This document shows, piece after piece, positions 21,263 through 29,765 of a stretch of DNA of 64,000 bases (its first letter is position 1; the number at the start of each line of letters is the position of its first letter). The stretch is from contig NZ_JH470338.1 of NCBI RefSeq assembly GCF_000239695.1, positions 1 through 64,000 on the forward strand, read 5' to 3'. The position numbers and the translations under genes are program-made. The notes beneath the pieces were generated by a model. The model was not told the origin of the DNA, did not search any database, and saw nothing but the letters and a program-made list of their open reading frames with translations. Source of the stretch: Actinomyces graevenitzii C83 (lineage in GTDB: Bacteria; Actinomycetota; Actinomycetes; Actinomycetales; Actinomycetaceae).

Positions 21263-22603
21263 ATGACGCAATTAACTGGAATTGGTATCGCCGCCCACGA
21301 CACTGTGGCGCTTAGCCAGTCAGAGCTGGCAGCTATCGTGGCCGATTTTCCAACCCTGGCTACGCCGGCCCGTGATGGCGGCCGCCTAGCCTACCTGGAC
21401 AGCGCTGCCACCAGCCAAAAACCTAACTGCGTCATTGACACCGTCACCGAATTCTATGAGCGCTCCAACGGGGCGGCAGGCCGCTCCACCTATGAACTGG
21501 CTGACCGCGCCACCGCCGCCTGGGATGACGCCCGCGCCGCAGTGGCCAGCTTTGTAGATGCCCGTCCCCAGCAGCTGGTATTCACCAAAAATGCCACCGA
21601 AGCCATCAACCTGGTGGCACTGGGCATCGGTAACGCCTCCCAAGGCGTAGTGGGAGGTGACGGGCCGCTGGATCTAAACCTGGGCGCCGTCGACGAAATC
21701 CTAGTAACCCCCGCCGAACACCACGCCAACCTGGTGCCCTGGCAGATCCTGGCCCAACGCACCGGGGCGAAGCTACGCTGGCTGGAACTAACCCCTGACG
21801 GGCGCATTGACACTAACCCGGCGCTGCTGGCCCAGGCTATTAACAGCCGCACCCGCGTGGTGGCGTTAACCCACGTTTCTAACGTGACCGGCGCAATCAC
21901 TGACCTGGAACCCATTTTGGCGGCGGTGCGCGCCCAGGAACGCAAGCCCGTGGTGGTGCTAGACACCTGCCAGTCCAGTGCTCACCTGCCGCTTTCTTTC
22001 GCTCAGCTGGCTAGCGCCGGGGTGGATGCGATCTGCCTGTCATCCCACAAGATGCTGGGCCCCACCGGTATTGGGGCGCTGGTGGCCACCGGGGAGCTGC
22101 TTTACAGCCTGCCCCCGGTGCTCAGCGGTGGCTCCATGATTGAGCTGGTGGATATGGAGCACTCCACCTATATGGCCCCGCCGGCCCGGTTTGAGGCTGG
22201 CACCCAGCCGCTTGCGCAGGCCGCCGGCTGGCACAGCGCCGTCGATTATCTGCGTGAACTTGACCTGTCGCGTTCCATGCTTAACGAGCACGAGCTCACC
22301 GGCCAGCTACTTGAAGGCATGAACCAGGTTGAAGGCGTGCGCCTACTGGGCCCAGCCAACACCACTCAGCGCCTGGGGGTAGTGGCCTTTGAAGTGCAGG
22401 GGGTACACCCTCACGATGTCGGCCAGGTGCTAGATGCCAGCGGGGTGGCGGTACGCACCGGTCACCACTGCGCCCAGCCGATCCACGCCCACTTCGGGCT
22501 GCGCGCCTCCGCCCGCGTCTCGCTAGGGGTATACTCCACGCCCGCAGACGTGCGTCAATTCCTCGACGCGCTACAAAACGTACGTAAGTATTTCAACCGC
22601 TAG
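21263..22603 (+). CDS. sufS: SufS-type (class II) cysteine desulfurase
   Basis: 446 aa. PLP lysine is in CLSSHKMLGPTGIGAL (~res 257-272), PLP-phosphate region LVFTKNATEAINLVALG (~res 94-110), and catalytic Cys in VAVRTGHHCAQPIH (~res 400), class II spacing. It has ~25 extra N-terminal residues (GIAAHDTVALSQSELAA) before the usual start. Supplies persulfide sulphur to SufU. Preceded by two hairpins after sufC. Confidence 0.95.
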   Translation: MTQLTGIGIAAHDTVALSQSELAAIVADFPTLATPARDGGRLAYLDSAATSQKPNCVIDTVTEFYERSNGAAGRSTYELADRATAAWDDARAAVASFVDARPQQLVFTKNATEAINLVALGIGNASQGVVGGDGPLDLNLGAVDEILVTPAEHHANLVPWQILAQRTGAKLRWLELTPDGRIDTNPALLAQAINSRTRVVALTHVSNVTGAITDLEPILAAVRAQERKPVVVLDTCQSSAHLPLSFAQLASAGVDAICLSSHKMLGPTGIGALVATGELLYSLPPVLSGGSMIELVDMEHSTYMAPPARFEAGTQPLAQAAGWHSAVDYLRELDLSRSMLNEHELTGQLLEGMNQVEGVRLLGPANTTQRLGVVAFEVQGVHPHDVGQVLDASGVAVRTGHHCAQPIHAHFGLRASARVSLGVYSTPADVRQFLDALQNVRKYFNR

Positions 22604-22610
22604 GTCGCTT

Positions 22611-23108
22611 ATGAATGAACTAGATCAGCTTTACCAGCAAGTTATCCTCGACCACTCGCGTGAACGCCACGGCCAGGGCCTATTAGAGGCACCCCAGGGT
22701 GACTCTTTCCAGGTCAACCCCACCTGTGGTGATGAGGTGCAGTTACAGGTGCGCCTAGAGGGCCAGACCCTGGCCGAGCTGGGTTGGCAGGGCAGCGGCT
22801 GCTCAATTTCGCAGGCCTCCATCTCCGTGATGAACGATCTGGTGGTGGGTAAAAACCTAGAGCAGGTGCGTGAACTAGAGGAAGACTTTGACGCCCTGAT
22901 GCATTCACGCGGCCAGGGAGTGGATGACGCGGTTTTGGATGCGCTTGACGACGGCGCAGCTTTCGAGGGCGTGTCTAAATACCCCAACCGGGTTAAGTGC
23001 GCCCTACTGGGCTGGATGGCTTTAAAAGACGCAGTAGCTAAAGCAGTAGTTAACGGCGAAAACCAGGTTGCTAGTGGCAGTGCCAGTGCTGCTCACTGTG
23101 ACGAATAA
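22611..23108 (+). CDS. sufU: SufU, Zn-dependent sulphur-transfer partner of SufS
   Basis: 165 aa. The Cys/Asp/Cys/Cys ligand set is visible: NPTCGDEVQLQ (Cys and Asp, ~res 39-42), GSGCSISQAS (~res 64), RVKCALLGW (~res 130). Accepts persulfide from SufS in Firmicutes/Actinobacteria. Starts 7 bp after sufS. Short Ala/Ser tail beyond the fold. Confidence 0.94.
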   Translation: MNELDQLYQQVILDHSRERHGQGLLEAPQGDSFQVNPTCGDEVQLQVRLEGQTLAELGWQGSGCSISQASISVMNDLVVGKNLEQVRELEEDFDALMHSRGQGVDDAVLDALDDGAAFEGVSKYPNRVKCALLGWMALKDAVAKAVVNGENQVASGSASAAHCDE

Positions 23109-23120
23109 AGGAGTTAGTAG

Positions 23121-23576
23121 ATGAGCGACAACCCTATGGCTGCTAGCTACACCCCGCGTGTGGCTAGTCAGGAGGAGGTTAAGGCCGCCTCCCAGGCTCA
23201 GCTTGATGGCCAAAGTGCAGCCCGACTAGCGGCTGATAACGCTTTTGCCCCGCGCGCTGAGCCGGGCAGCTTTGACGTGGCCGACGTCGAAGAGTGCCTG
23301 CGTGACGTGATTGACCCGGAGCTGGGCATTAACGTGGTGGATTTGGGTCTGCTTTACGGGGTGGAGATTGGTTCTAGCAACGAGATCACCCTGGACATGA
23401 CGCTGACCTCGGCTGCCTGCCCGCTCACCGATGTGATTGAGGAGCAGGCCCGCCAGGTGCTAGATCACCTTTCCGACGACGTACGGGTGCAGTGGGTGTG
23501 GCTGCCGCCGTGGGGTCCGGACAAGATCACCCCTGAAGGGCGCGAACAGCTACGAGCTTTAGGCTTTAACGTATAA
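23121..23576 (+). CDS. sufT: SufT, MIP18/DUF59-family Fe-S maturation factor
   Basis: 151 aa. The DUF59 core is VIDPELGINVVDLGLLYGVE (~res 65-84), MTLTSAACPLTD (~res 97), and WVWLPPWGPDKITPEGREQL near the end. A ~50-residue N-terminal extension precedes it. Last gene of the suf operon; RBS AAGGAG (23107-23112); followed by a terminator. Confidence 0.93.
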   Translation: MSDNPMAASYTPRVASQEEVKAASQAQLDGQSAARLAADNAFAPRAEPGSFDVADVEECLRDVIDPELGINVVDLGLLYGVEIGSSNEITLDMTLTSAACPLTDVIEEQARQVLDHLSDDVRVQWVWLPPWGPDKITPEGREQLRALGFNV

Positions 23577-23593
23577 GCCTGAGCCAAGCAATT

Positions 23594-23626
23594 AGGGGCG
23601 TTTAGCGAAATGCTAAATGCCCCTTT
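23594..23626 (+). terminator. terminator of the suf operon
   Basis: AGGGGCGTTTAGC (23594-23606) pairs with GCTAAATGCCCCT (23612-23624), one G-T pair, loop GAAAT, followed by TTTG. Confidence 0.8.
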
Positions 23627-23691
23627 GTAGTTTCAGGAAAGCCACTCGTAGTTTGTATAAAATGATGGGCGAGTTAAGGGAAGGGGACGTA

Positions 23692-23916
23692 ATGGCTGAA
23701 ACACTTGATCTTGATAAGCGTTGGCCAGAGCTGTTTGCCCAGCTTGATCAGGCTCAGCACAGGGCTGTCATGCAAGCTTTGGCTGCTAGTTGGCATGAAG
23801 GCGTGCAGCATACGCGTGAAGACGTAGAAAATCTGACTGACTATGTGCGCGGGGCGATTGATAAAGACGAATATCGCCGCCGGGCTCATGCCGCTGCCAG
23901 GCGTGGCACAGCCTAG
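23692..23916 (+). CDS. VbhA-like antitoxin of a Fic toxin
   Basis: 74 aa. Directly upstream of a fic gene and of the size and shape of VbhA antitoxins: a first helix ALAASWHEGVQ, then a helical arm ENLTDYVRGAIDKDEYRRRA. Family antitoxins insert an inhibitory helix with motif (S/T)xxxE(G/N) into the Fic active site. Here the aligned residues read A-SWH-EG, so the Ser/Thr is Ala while Glu-Gly remain. ATG 23692 is chosen for the RBS AGGGAAGGGG (23677-23686). Confidence 0.7.
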   Translation: MAETLDLDKRWPELFAQLDQAQHRAVMQALAASWHEGVQHTREDVENLTDYVRGAIDKDEYRRRAHAAARRGTA

Positions 23917-23931
23917 ATAGTGGGGAGTCAT

Positions 23932-24738
23932 ATGCGTTATGAGACTTGGGAATCCTACTTCTATCCAGAAACTTATGACACAGCTACTAGGCAAGGCACA
24001 CTGCGCAATCTTTATGGTGAACGTAATGCTGAAATATTGGCGCGATTGGAGTACACAGAAACTGATATAAATTACTATGAGCTCGTGAGTGGTAAAGTTT
24101 ATATACCTCACACCTATGATGCTGTGCACCTATGTGCGATCCATAGCTATTTATTTCAGGATGTATATGAATGGGCTGGTCAATATCGCTGTGTCAATAT
24201 TTTCAAAGGTGTATCCTCTTTCGCTGACGTTCATGCGGGGCAAATAGATAGATATTTGGGTGACGCAAAGCAACTTATCCAAGAAATCGACTGGAGTAGT
24301 CTTAATCATAGCGATTTTGCACAAGTCAGTGCTGAGGTATTTGCATACATAAATCAAGCCCATCCATTTAGAGAAGGAAATGGGCGCAGTTCTAAAGTAT
24401 TTATGGAACATGTTGCGCAACAGTCACAATTCACTTTTGACTTCAAACGTGTTTCACCACAGCAATGGAATCAAGCTAGTATGTTATCGGGGCCAGATCT
24501 TGGATCGTATAAACCAGTGCCTGATTTGCTTGTGCCAGTTTTTGAGGTAATTTCAATTCCGCGCATAGAGCCTGTACTGATGCAGGAAAAGTCGTCTATC
24601 AAGCAACCTGTTCAGGCTGGAAAACAACTGCACGCAAAGGCTGATGTTTTAGCTGAGTTAGGTCGTAAACGTACGACAGGTTCTACTAACTCAGTCGATA
24701 AGCGCCTACCGAACCCTGGCAGGACAGTCAAACGCTAA
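23932..24738 (+). CDS. fic: Fic-domain AMP/NMP transferase (toxin)
   Basis: 268 aa. The complete Fic motif HPFREGNGRSSKVF (~res 145-158) contains catalytic His and the HPFx(D/E)GNGR anion-binding loop, so the enzyme is predicted to be active (transfer of AMP from ATP to a target hydroxyl). The flap region precedes it (VYEWAGQYRCVNIFKG, ~res 78). A ~60-residue C-terminal extension is Lys/Gln-rich. Base composition is clearly more A/T-rich than neighbours, pointing to horizontal acquisition. ATG 23932 with GGGGAG upstream is preferred to GTG 23920. 15 bp after the antitoxin gene; converges with the antiporter gene 4 bp beyond its stop. Confidence 0.88.
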   Translation: MRYETWESYFYPETYDTATRQGTLRNLYGERNAEILARLEYTETDINYYELVSGKVYIPHTYDAVHLCAIHSYLFQDVYEWAGQYRCVNIFKGVSSFADVHAGQIDRYLGDAKQLIQEIDWSSLNHSDFAQVSAEVFAYINQAHPFREGNGRSSKVFMEHVAQQSQFTFDFKRVSPQQWNQASMLSGPDLGSYKPVPDLLVPVFEVISIPRIEPVLMQEKSSIKQPVQAGKQLHAKADVLAELGRKRTTGSTNSVDKRLPNPGRTVKR

Positions 24739-24742
24739 CTAA

Positions 24743-26566
24743 TTAGTCGTCGGAGCGGTTGTCTTCAGCCAGGCTGTTTTCCTCATCCTCAAGGATTCGG
24801 TTCATGCCGCCTTGGGCCATATTTAGCTGAGTTTCAACGCGCATTTCAGAGCCATCAATTAGCTTCAAAGTAAGGCGATAAACGTCAGAAGTAATTGTGC
24901 CCTTGCGGTTTTGCTCAACTAAGGCCTCGCGTTCAGCGCGATGCACTTCAAGCTGGTATTTGCACATCAAAATACGCACTTCCAAGGCTACCAGCGGATC
25001 CTCAATGCGGTGCGCATTCCATTTACGTAGCTTGGCGGCAACCGTGTGGGAGTCACAGGGACCAATAATCCGTGTTAGCTCCTCGGGCATGTCCACGCTT
25101 TCCTTAGCTACCTCAATAAGCTGGTAGACAGCGTCAAGTTCATCTGGGGCATAGCCGCCAGCGCTGTCAGGCTTAATCCAGCGAATAAAAGCCGCCAGAG
25201 TGCCGCCTTGAATAATCAGCGAAATAGCCGCCACTAAAAAGGCGGTAAACATCAAGAAATTACGGTTCGGCGTCGACAGTGGGAAAGTTTGCGCCGCAGC
25301 CAAAGTAATAGCCCCACGCATACCAGCCCACACCATAGTTAGGCCCTCACGGTAGCCCAGGTGAGCTTCCTCATAATACTGCATATCCGCGCGGCGTCGA
25401 TCCAAACGCATACGAATCCGCTCTAAACGCTGCTGAGAAGTGGGGGTGCGCCGGCGTACCAAGTTTGGCAACTGCGGGCCGTAAGGTAACCCCTCAGGCA
25501 GCTGTCCGTCGTCGACCTCATCAAGAATCAGCTCCCAAGAATCTAAGTGGGCGCGCTTAGAAATCAAATCCCGGGCACGAAAACGCGCATAATAGGTGGT
25601 AGCAAAAACCACTAATGTGCGCATAATCGTGACTACTAGCAAAGAAATAATTGCAGCTTTAAAAGCTAGTGAAAGCTCGTAACCGGAATCTTTAAATGAG
25701 CTCAAAATATTGTTCAGCTGCAAGCCCATCAGCAAGAACACTAAAGACTCAAAAATCAACCCAAAGGTTTGCCACGAGTTATTTGAGATCATGCGCTGGG
25801 CGGGGCTGAGTTTATTGTCGTGGTGGTAGGAGGTAACCAGCCCGGCCACCACCGCTGCCACCAGGCCGGAAGAGTGCATCTCTTCAGCGGGGATAGAAGC
25901 CGCAAAAGGCACAATAAAACTCAAAATCGTGGCCGCCCGGGCGTCCCCAATGTGCGAGCGCAGCCAGAGCGTCAAATGTCCCACGATCATGCCCACCACC
26001 AGTGCGCCCACAACAGACCACACCAGTGACTGGGTTATGCTCAGCAGGCTAACTGAGCCGGCCACAGCCCCCAGTGCACTACGCAGCAGCACCAGGGCAG
26101 AGGCGTCGTTAATTAGGCCTTCACCTTCCAAAATTGTGACAATACGCCGCTGCACACCCTGGCTTTTAACGATAGTGGTGGCCACGGCATCCGTGGGGCT
26201 CATAACCGCACCCATGGCCATACCAATTGGTAGTCCCAGGCCTGGGATGATGGCGTTAAGAACAAAGCCCAGCGCCACCGTAGAAGCAATCACCAGCAAA
26301 AAAGCCAGCGAAGTGATCGCGCTTAGGTTACGGCGAAAATCCTGCACCGGGGTATTAACTGCAGTAGCAAACAGCAGCGGCGGCAAAATTACTTCAATAA
26401 TTAAATCCGGATCCACTTCAAATCCGGCAAACTGAGGCAGAAAACTTAAAGCGCCCCCAATCACCAGCAAGATGACGGGCGTGGCCAGGCGCAGTTTCTC
26501 GCTTAAAGGTTCAGATAACGCGATGATAGCCAGGGCGCTCAGCGCGATGATGAGAGTTTGCGTCAT
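24743..26566 (-). CDS. Na+/H+ antiporter, CPA1 (NhaP/NHE-like) family
   Basis: 607 aa. About 12 hydrophobic segments in the first ~430 residues. Characteristic MGAVMSPTDAVATTIVKSQG and GEGLINDASALVLLR (the ND ion-binding pair, ~res 155-170), then MVWAGMRGAITLAAAQTFP. A ~160-residue cytoplasmic tail is rich in charged residues and ends in an acidic NSLAEDNRSDD. ATG 26566 is chosen because GGAAG lies 8 nt upstream; ATG 26572 and 26584 are alternatives. Exchanges Na+ or K+ for H+ across the membrane. Confidence 0.9.
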   Translation of the reverse strand: MTQTLIIALSALAIIALSEPLSEKLRLATPVILLVIGGALSFLPQFAGFEVDPDLIIEVILPPLLFATAVNTPVQDFRRNLSAITSLAFLLVIASTVALGFVLNAIIPGLGLPIGMAMGAVMSPTDAVATTIVKSQGVQRRIVTILEGEGLINDASALVLLRSALGAVAGSVSLLSITQSLVWSVVGALVVGMIVGHLTLWLRSHIGDARAATILSFIVPFAASIPAEEMHSSGLVAAVVAGLVTSYHHDNKLSPAQRMISNNSWQTFGLIFESLVFLLMGLQLNNILSSFKDSGYELSLAFKAAIISLLVVTIMRTLVVFATTYYARFRARDLISKRAHLDSWELILDEVDDGQLPEGLPYGPQLPNLVRRRTPTSQQRLERIRMRLDRRRADMQYYEEAHLGYREGLTMVWAGMRGAITLAAAQTFPLSTPNRNFLMFTAFLVAAISLIIQGGTLAAFIRWIKPDSAGGYAPDELDAVYQLIEVAKESVDMPEELTRIIGPCDSHTVAAKLRKWNAHRIEDPLVALEVRILMCKYQLEVHRAEREALVEQNRKGTITSDVYRLTLKLIDGSEMRVETQLNMAQGGMNRILEDEENSLAEDNRSDD

Positions 26567-26610
26567 AGTCATAGCTTCCCACACATCTACAGACTCGCTT
26601 AGCTTTGCGG

Positions 26611-26616
26611 TAGCCT
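26611..26616 (+). promoter_or_regulatory. -10 box, leaderless start of pyrD
   Basis: TAGCCT ending 6 bp before GTG 26623; no Shine-Dalgarno is present in that gap. Confidence 0.5.
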
Positions 26617-26622
26617 GAACAC

Positions 26623-27648
26623 GTGCTTTATAACCTGCTCTATAAAAGCGTCTTAACCCACACTGATCCGGAAAAAATCCACGACCTAACTATCAAAGGC
26701 TTGCAGGTAGCTGCAGCTGTGCCGCTAGTGTCTGACCTTTTGCGTGGCACTTGGGGTTACCTGCCCGGGCGCCGTCGTCCCACTATTAGCGGCCCCTTTG
26801 CCCGGCCTGTGCCCGGGGTACTGGGCCTAGCTGCGGGTATGGATAAGGAAGGCAAAACCGTTGCCGGCATGGACATGCTGGGCTTTGGTTTTGTTGAGGT
26901 AGGTACGTTTACCGCTAAGGCCCAGCCGGGCAATGAGGCGCCGCGACTGTGGCGCTACCCGGATGTGCGCGCAGTGCGTAACAAGATGGGCTTTAACAAC
27001 TCCGGCGCCGATGAGGCGGCAGCTACGCTGCGTAAACTGCGTTCCACTAAGCGTGGCCGCTCCATTATTGTGGGCGCCAATATTGGTAAAACTAAGGTGA
27101 CGCCGCTGGAAGATGCGGTAGCTGACTATGTGTACTCGGCGCGGGCTGTGGCGCGTTGGGCCGACTACCTGGTGGTTAACGTCTCCAGCCCCAACACCCC
27201 GGGGCTGCGTAACCTGCAAAGCGTAGATAGCTTGCGTCCCATCCTCACTGCTGTGGGTCAGGCGGCTGATAAGGCAGCCGGCCGTCACGTGCCGCTGTTC
27301 GTTAAGATCGCCCCCGATTTGGCTGATGAGGACGTCGACGCCGTAGCTGCGTTGGTCCTTGAGCTTAAGCTCGACGGCGTGGTGGCTACTAACACCACTA
27401 TTGCCCACAACCTGGGGGAGGGGGGCCTGTCTGGCGCCCCGCTGCGTCCGCGCGCCCTGGCGGTAGTGCGCCGCCTGCGCGAAAAGCTAGGCCCTGAGCC
27501 CACCATTATTGGGGTGGGGGGAATTTCCTCCATTCAAGATGGCCGCGACATGCTGGCGGCTGGGGCTAACCTGCTGCAGGCCTACAGCGCTTTCATTTAC
27601 GGCGGCCCGGCTTGGCCTGGACGCATCAACCGCGCCCTGAGCGCCTAA
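26623..27648 (+). CDS. pyrD: dihydroorotate dehydrogenase, class 2 (quinone)
   Basis: 341 aa. Class 2 features: N-terminal amphipathic membrane-contact region (LLYKSVLTHTDPEKIHDLTI), GLAAGMDKEGKTV, KMGFNNSGADEAA, NVSSPNTPGLRNLQ (~res 187-200; the second Ser of this loop is the class 2 catalytic base), VKIAPDL, and GVVATNTTI. FMN site GVGGISS near the C-terminus. Oxidises dihydroorotate to orotate with quinone as acceptor. GTG start, likely leaderless. Confidence 0.95.
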   Translation: MLYNLLYKSVLTHTDPEKIHDLTIKGLQVAAAVPLVSDLLRGTWGYLPGRRRPTISGPFARPVPGVLGLAAGMDKEGKTVAGMDMLGFGFVEVGTFTAKAQPGNEAPRLWRYPDVRAVRNKMGFNNSGADEAAATLRKLRSTKRGRSIIVGANIGKTKVTPLEDAVADYVYSARAVARWADYLVVNVSSPNTPGLRNLQSVDSLRPILTAVGQAADKAAGRHVPLFVKIAPDLADEDVDAVAALVLELKLDGVVATNTTIAHNLGEGGLSGAPLRPRALAVVRRLREKLGPEPTIIGVGGISSIQDGRDMLAAGANLLQAYSAFIYGGPAWPGRINRALSA

Positions 27649-27684
27649 GCGTCAGTGCCCTAGCGCTGGTTGCAACTAAAAAAC

Positions 27685-27711
27685 GTGAGGCCCGCTTTAA
27701 GCGGGCCTCAC
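27685..27711. terminator. bidirectional terminator between pyrD and DUF3043 gene
   Basis: GTGAGGCCCGCT (27685-27696) and AGCGGGCCTCAC (27700-27711), 3-nt loop. Flanked by AAAAAA on the left and by TTTTAT (27716-27721) on the right, so usable from both strands for these convergent genes. Confidence 0.88.
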
Positions 27712-27729
27712 ACAGTTTTATAAGTCGAT

Positions 27730-28341
27730 TTACTTAGGGAACTGGCGGCGCTTGACACGCGGCTTAGGCTGACGCCAAGAGCGGAACTGGAAGCAGCGGC
27801 CAAAAACATAGAACACATAGCTCCAAGGCAGGTGCTTGTCCGGGTACTTCTTGGCTAGCTTGTGGCGCACAATGAACCAAACCACCAGGGCATCAATGAT
27901 CGCCAACACGAACATGATGTAAATAGACATCAGCACCACAAAAGAAGTCATGGTGGCGCGGGTGCCGCCCTGGCCGATCACTAGCAGGGCAATCAGGATC
28001 GCGAAAGATAGCGGCACAAAAATCTCGCCAATGGAGTAACGCGCGTCGATGTAGTCGCGAATATAACCTGCTAGCGGACCCCGGTCACGGGTGCGGAAAT
28101 AGCGTTCATCACCGGCCATCATGCGCTCATAGGCGTGCTGCTGTTCGGCGCGCTTTTGCTCACGAGAAGCCTTATCCGCAGCTTTGCGGTCAGCAGGAAC
28201 TAAGGGCCTGAGGTTGCGGGCCTCAGACTGGCTACGTTTGGGGGTAGGGTGTCCCTTGGGGCCCCGGCCACGCACGGGCTTGGCTTCTACCGCCGGGGTG
28301 CTTTTTTCAGGCTCCGGCTCGGACTTCTTAAACCACTTCAC
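27730..28341 (-). CDS. DUF3043 family two-helix membrane protein
   Basis: 203 aa. The N-terminal half is cytoplasmic and Lys/Arg/Pro-rich (SARNLRPLVPADRKAADK-like region), followed by the family block RTRDRGPLAGYIRDYIDARY (~res 83-102). Two transmembrane segments follow (FVPLSFAILIALLVIG; MSIYIMFVLAIIDALVVWFI), then a basic tail. An actinobacteria-specific family without known function. GTG start; TAATCT lies 6 bp upstream, so it is probably leaderless. Confidence 0.9.
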   Translation of the reverse strand: MKWFKKSEPEPEKSTPAVEAKPVRGRGPKGHPTPKRSQSEARNLRPLVPADRKAADKASREQKRAEQQHAYERMMAGDERYFRTRDRGPLAGYIRDYIDARYSIGEIFVPLSFAILIALLVIGQGGTRATMTSFVVLMSIYIMFVLAIIDALVVWFIVRHKLAKKYPDKHLPWSYVFYVFGRCFQFRSWRQPKPRVKRRQFPK

Positions 28342-28347
28342 ATGCTT

Positions 28348-28353
28348 AGATTA
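28348..28353 (-). promoter_or_regulatory. -10 box, leaderless start of DUF3043 gene
   Basis: Minus-strand TAATCT, 6 bp before the GTG start at 28341. Part of a 38-bp divergent intergenic region shared with the M20 peptidase gene. Confidence 0.5.
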
Positions 28354-28367
28354 GCCGCTTGACGCGA

Positions 28368-28373
28368 TACCCT
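28368..28373 (+). promoter_or_regulatory. -10 box, leaderless start of M20 peptidase gene
   Basis: TACCCT, 6 bp before ATG 28380. It lies 14 bp from the opposite-strand -10 box at 28348-28353. Confidence 0.5.
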
Positions 28374-28379
28374 GAAGTT

Positions 28380-29762
28380 ATGGCAACAACTGAAGCACTC
28401 CGCAAGCAAATTTCGCAGGCTATGCCGGAGATTATTGATGAACTAACCGAGCTGGTAGCCATCCCTTCCGTGGCTTTTGCTGGCCATGACCTAGCCCAGG
28501 TGCGTCGCAGCGCTGAGCACGTGGCAAGCCTATTTGAGCAGCTAGGCGGCCAGGTGGAGATCCTTTCTGCACCCACCGAAAGCGGCGCCAAGGGCCAGGA
28601 CGCCGTCGTCGCCCACTTCGACGGACCCGCCGGCGCCCCCCGCGTACTGCTATACGCCCACCACGACGTACAGCCAGCAACAGGCCAGGCCGGTTGGGAC
28701 CAGGCCGACCCCTTCAAGGCTGAGCGTCGCGGGGACCGTCTCTACGGGCGCGGCACTGCTGACGACGGCGCCGGCGTAATCACCCACGTTGAGTCGCTGC
28801 GGGCCCTTAAGGCCCTAGGTGAACTGCCGGTAAGCGTCACCGTTTACATTGAGGGTGAAGAAGAAGTTGGTAGCCCCTCATTCGTTAACTTCCTAAACAC
28901 CTACCGTGAGCGTCTAGAAGCCGATGTGATCGTGGTGGCTGACTCTTCCAACTGGAAGGTGGGCACGCCCGCCCTGACCACCTCGCTACGTGGCGTGGTA
29001 CAAAGCGACGTCACCGTCACCACCTTGGACCACGGGCTACACTCGGGCCAGTTTGGTGGGCCGGTTCCTGACGCCACCACCACCCTGATCCGCGTACTGG
29101 CTTCGCTGCATGATGAGGCCGGCGACGTGGCCGTTAAGGGCCTGGTCAGCCAGAGCCAGGCAGACCCGGACTTCCCCTTCTACCCTGAGGAAGATTTCCG
29201 CGCTGATGCTGGCCTACTTGAAGGCGTGCAGCTGATGGGCACCGGCGATCTAACCGCTCGCGTGTGGACTAAGCCCTCCATCACTGTGATTGGCATTGAC
29301 ACCCCCTCAATCGCCCAGTCTTCCAACACCCTCACCCCCAGCGCCAGCGCCCGCATCTCTATGCGTATCGCCCCTGGTCAGGACCCGCGTGAAGCCCACG
29401 CCGCGCTAGAGGCTCACCTGCTTGAGCACGCTCCTTTTGGGGCTCAGGTGACGGTTTCTAACCGTGAGCTGGGTCAGCCTTTCAAGGCCGACGGCGACAG
29501 CGAAGCTACCGTGGACGCTATGGAGTCCCTGGCTGCTTCCTGGCAGACCGGTGCGGTAAAGATCGGTCAGGGTGGTTCGATTCCCTTCATCTCTGACCTG
29601 CGCGAAGTATTCCCGCAGGCCCAGGTGCTAGTGACCGGCATTGAAGACCCCGACTCGCGCGCTCACAGCGCTAACGAATCCATGCACCTAGGGGAGCTGG
29701 AAAATATTGTGTTGGCTCAGGCTCTGCTACTGGCGCGACTAGGTGGCGCGCTTGAAGACTGA
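28380..29762 (+). CDS. M20-family zinc dipeptidase
   Basis: 460 aa. First metal His in LLYAHHDVQPAT (~res 87-98), bridging Asp in YGRGTADDGAG (~res 123), catalytic/ligand Glu pair in YIEGEEEVGSP (~res 158), later ligands VVADSSNW (~res 190) and HSANES (~res 429). The lid domain contains GLHSGQFGGPVPDA. Cytoplasmic hydrolysis of dipeptides, or related acyl-amino acids. The start codon is the ATG 6 bp after the -10 box. The following gene starts 3 bp after its stop. Confidence 0.93.
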   Translation: MATTEALRKQISQAMPEIIDELTELVAIPSVAFAGHDLAQVRRSAEHVASLFEQLGGQVEILSAPTESGAKGQDAVVAHFDGPAGAPRVLLYAHHDVQPATGQAGWDQADPFKAERRGDRLYGRGTADDGAGVITHVESLRALKALGELPVSVTVYIEGEEEVGSPSFVNFLNTYRERLEADVIVVADSSNWKVGTPALTTSLRGVVQSDVTVTTLDHGLHSGQFGGPVPDATTTLIRVLASLHDEAGDVAVKGLVSQSQADPDFPFYPEEDFRADAGLLEGVQLMGTGDLTARVWTKPSITVIGIDTPSIAQSSNTLTPSASARISMRIAPGQDPREAHAALEAHLLEHAPFGAQVTVSNRELGQPFKADGDSEATVDAMESLAASWQTGAVKIGQGGSIPFISDLREVFPQAQVLVTGIEDPDSRAHSANESMHLGELENIVLAQALLLARLGGALED

Positions 29763-29765
29763 GCT

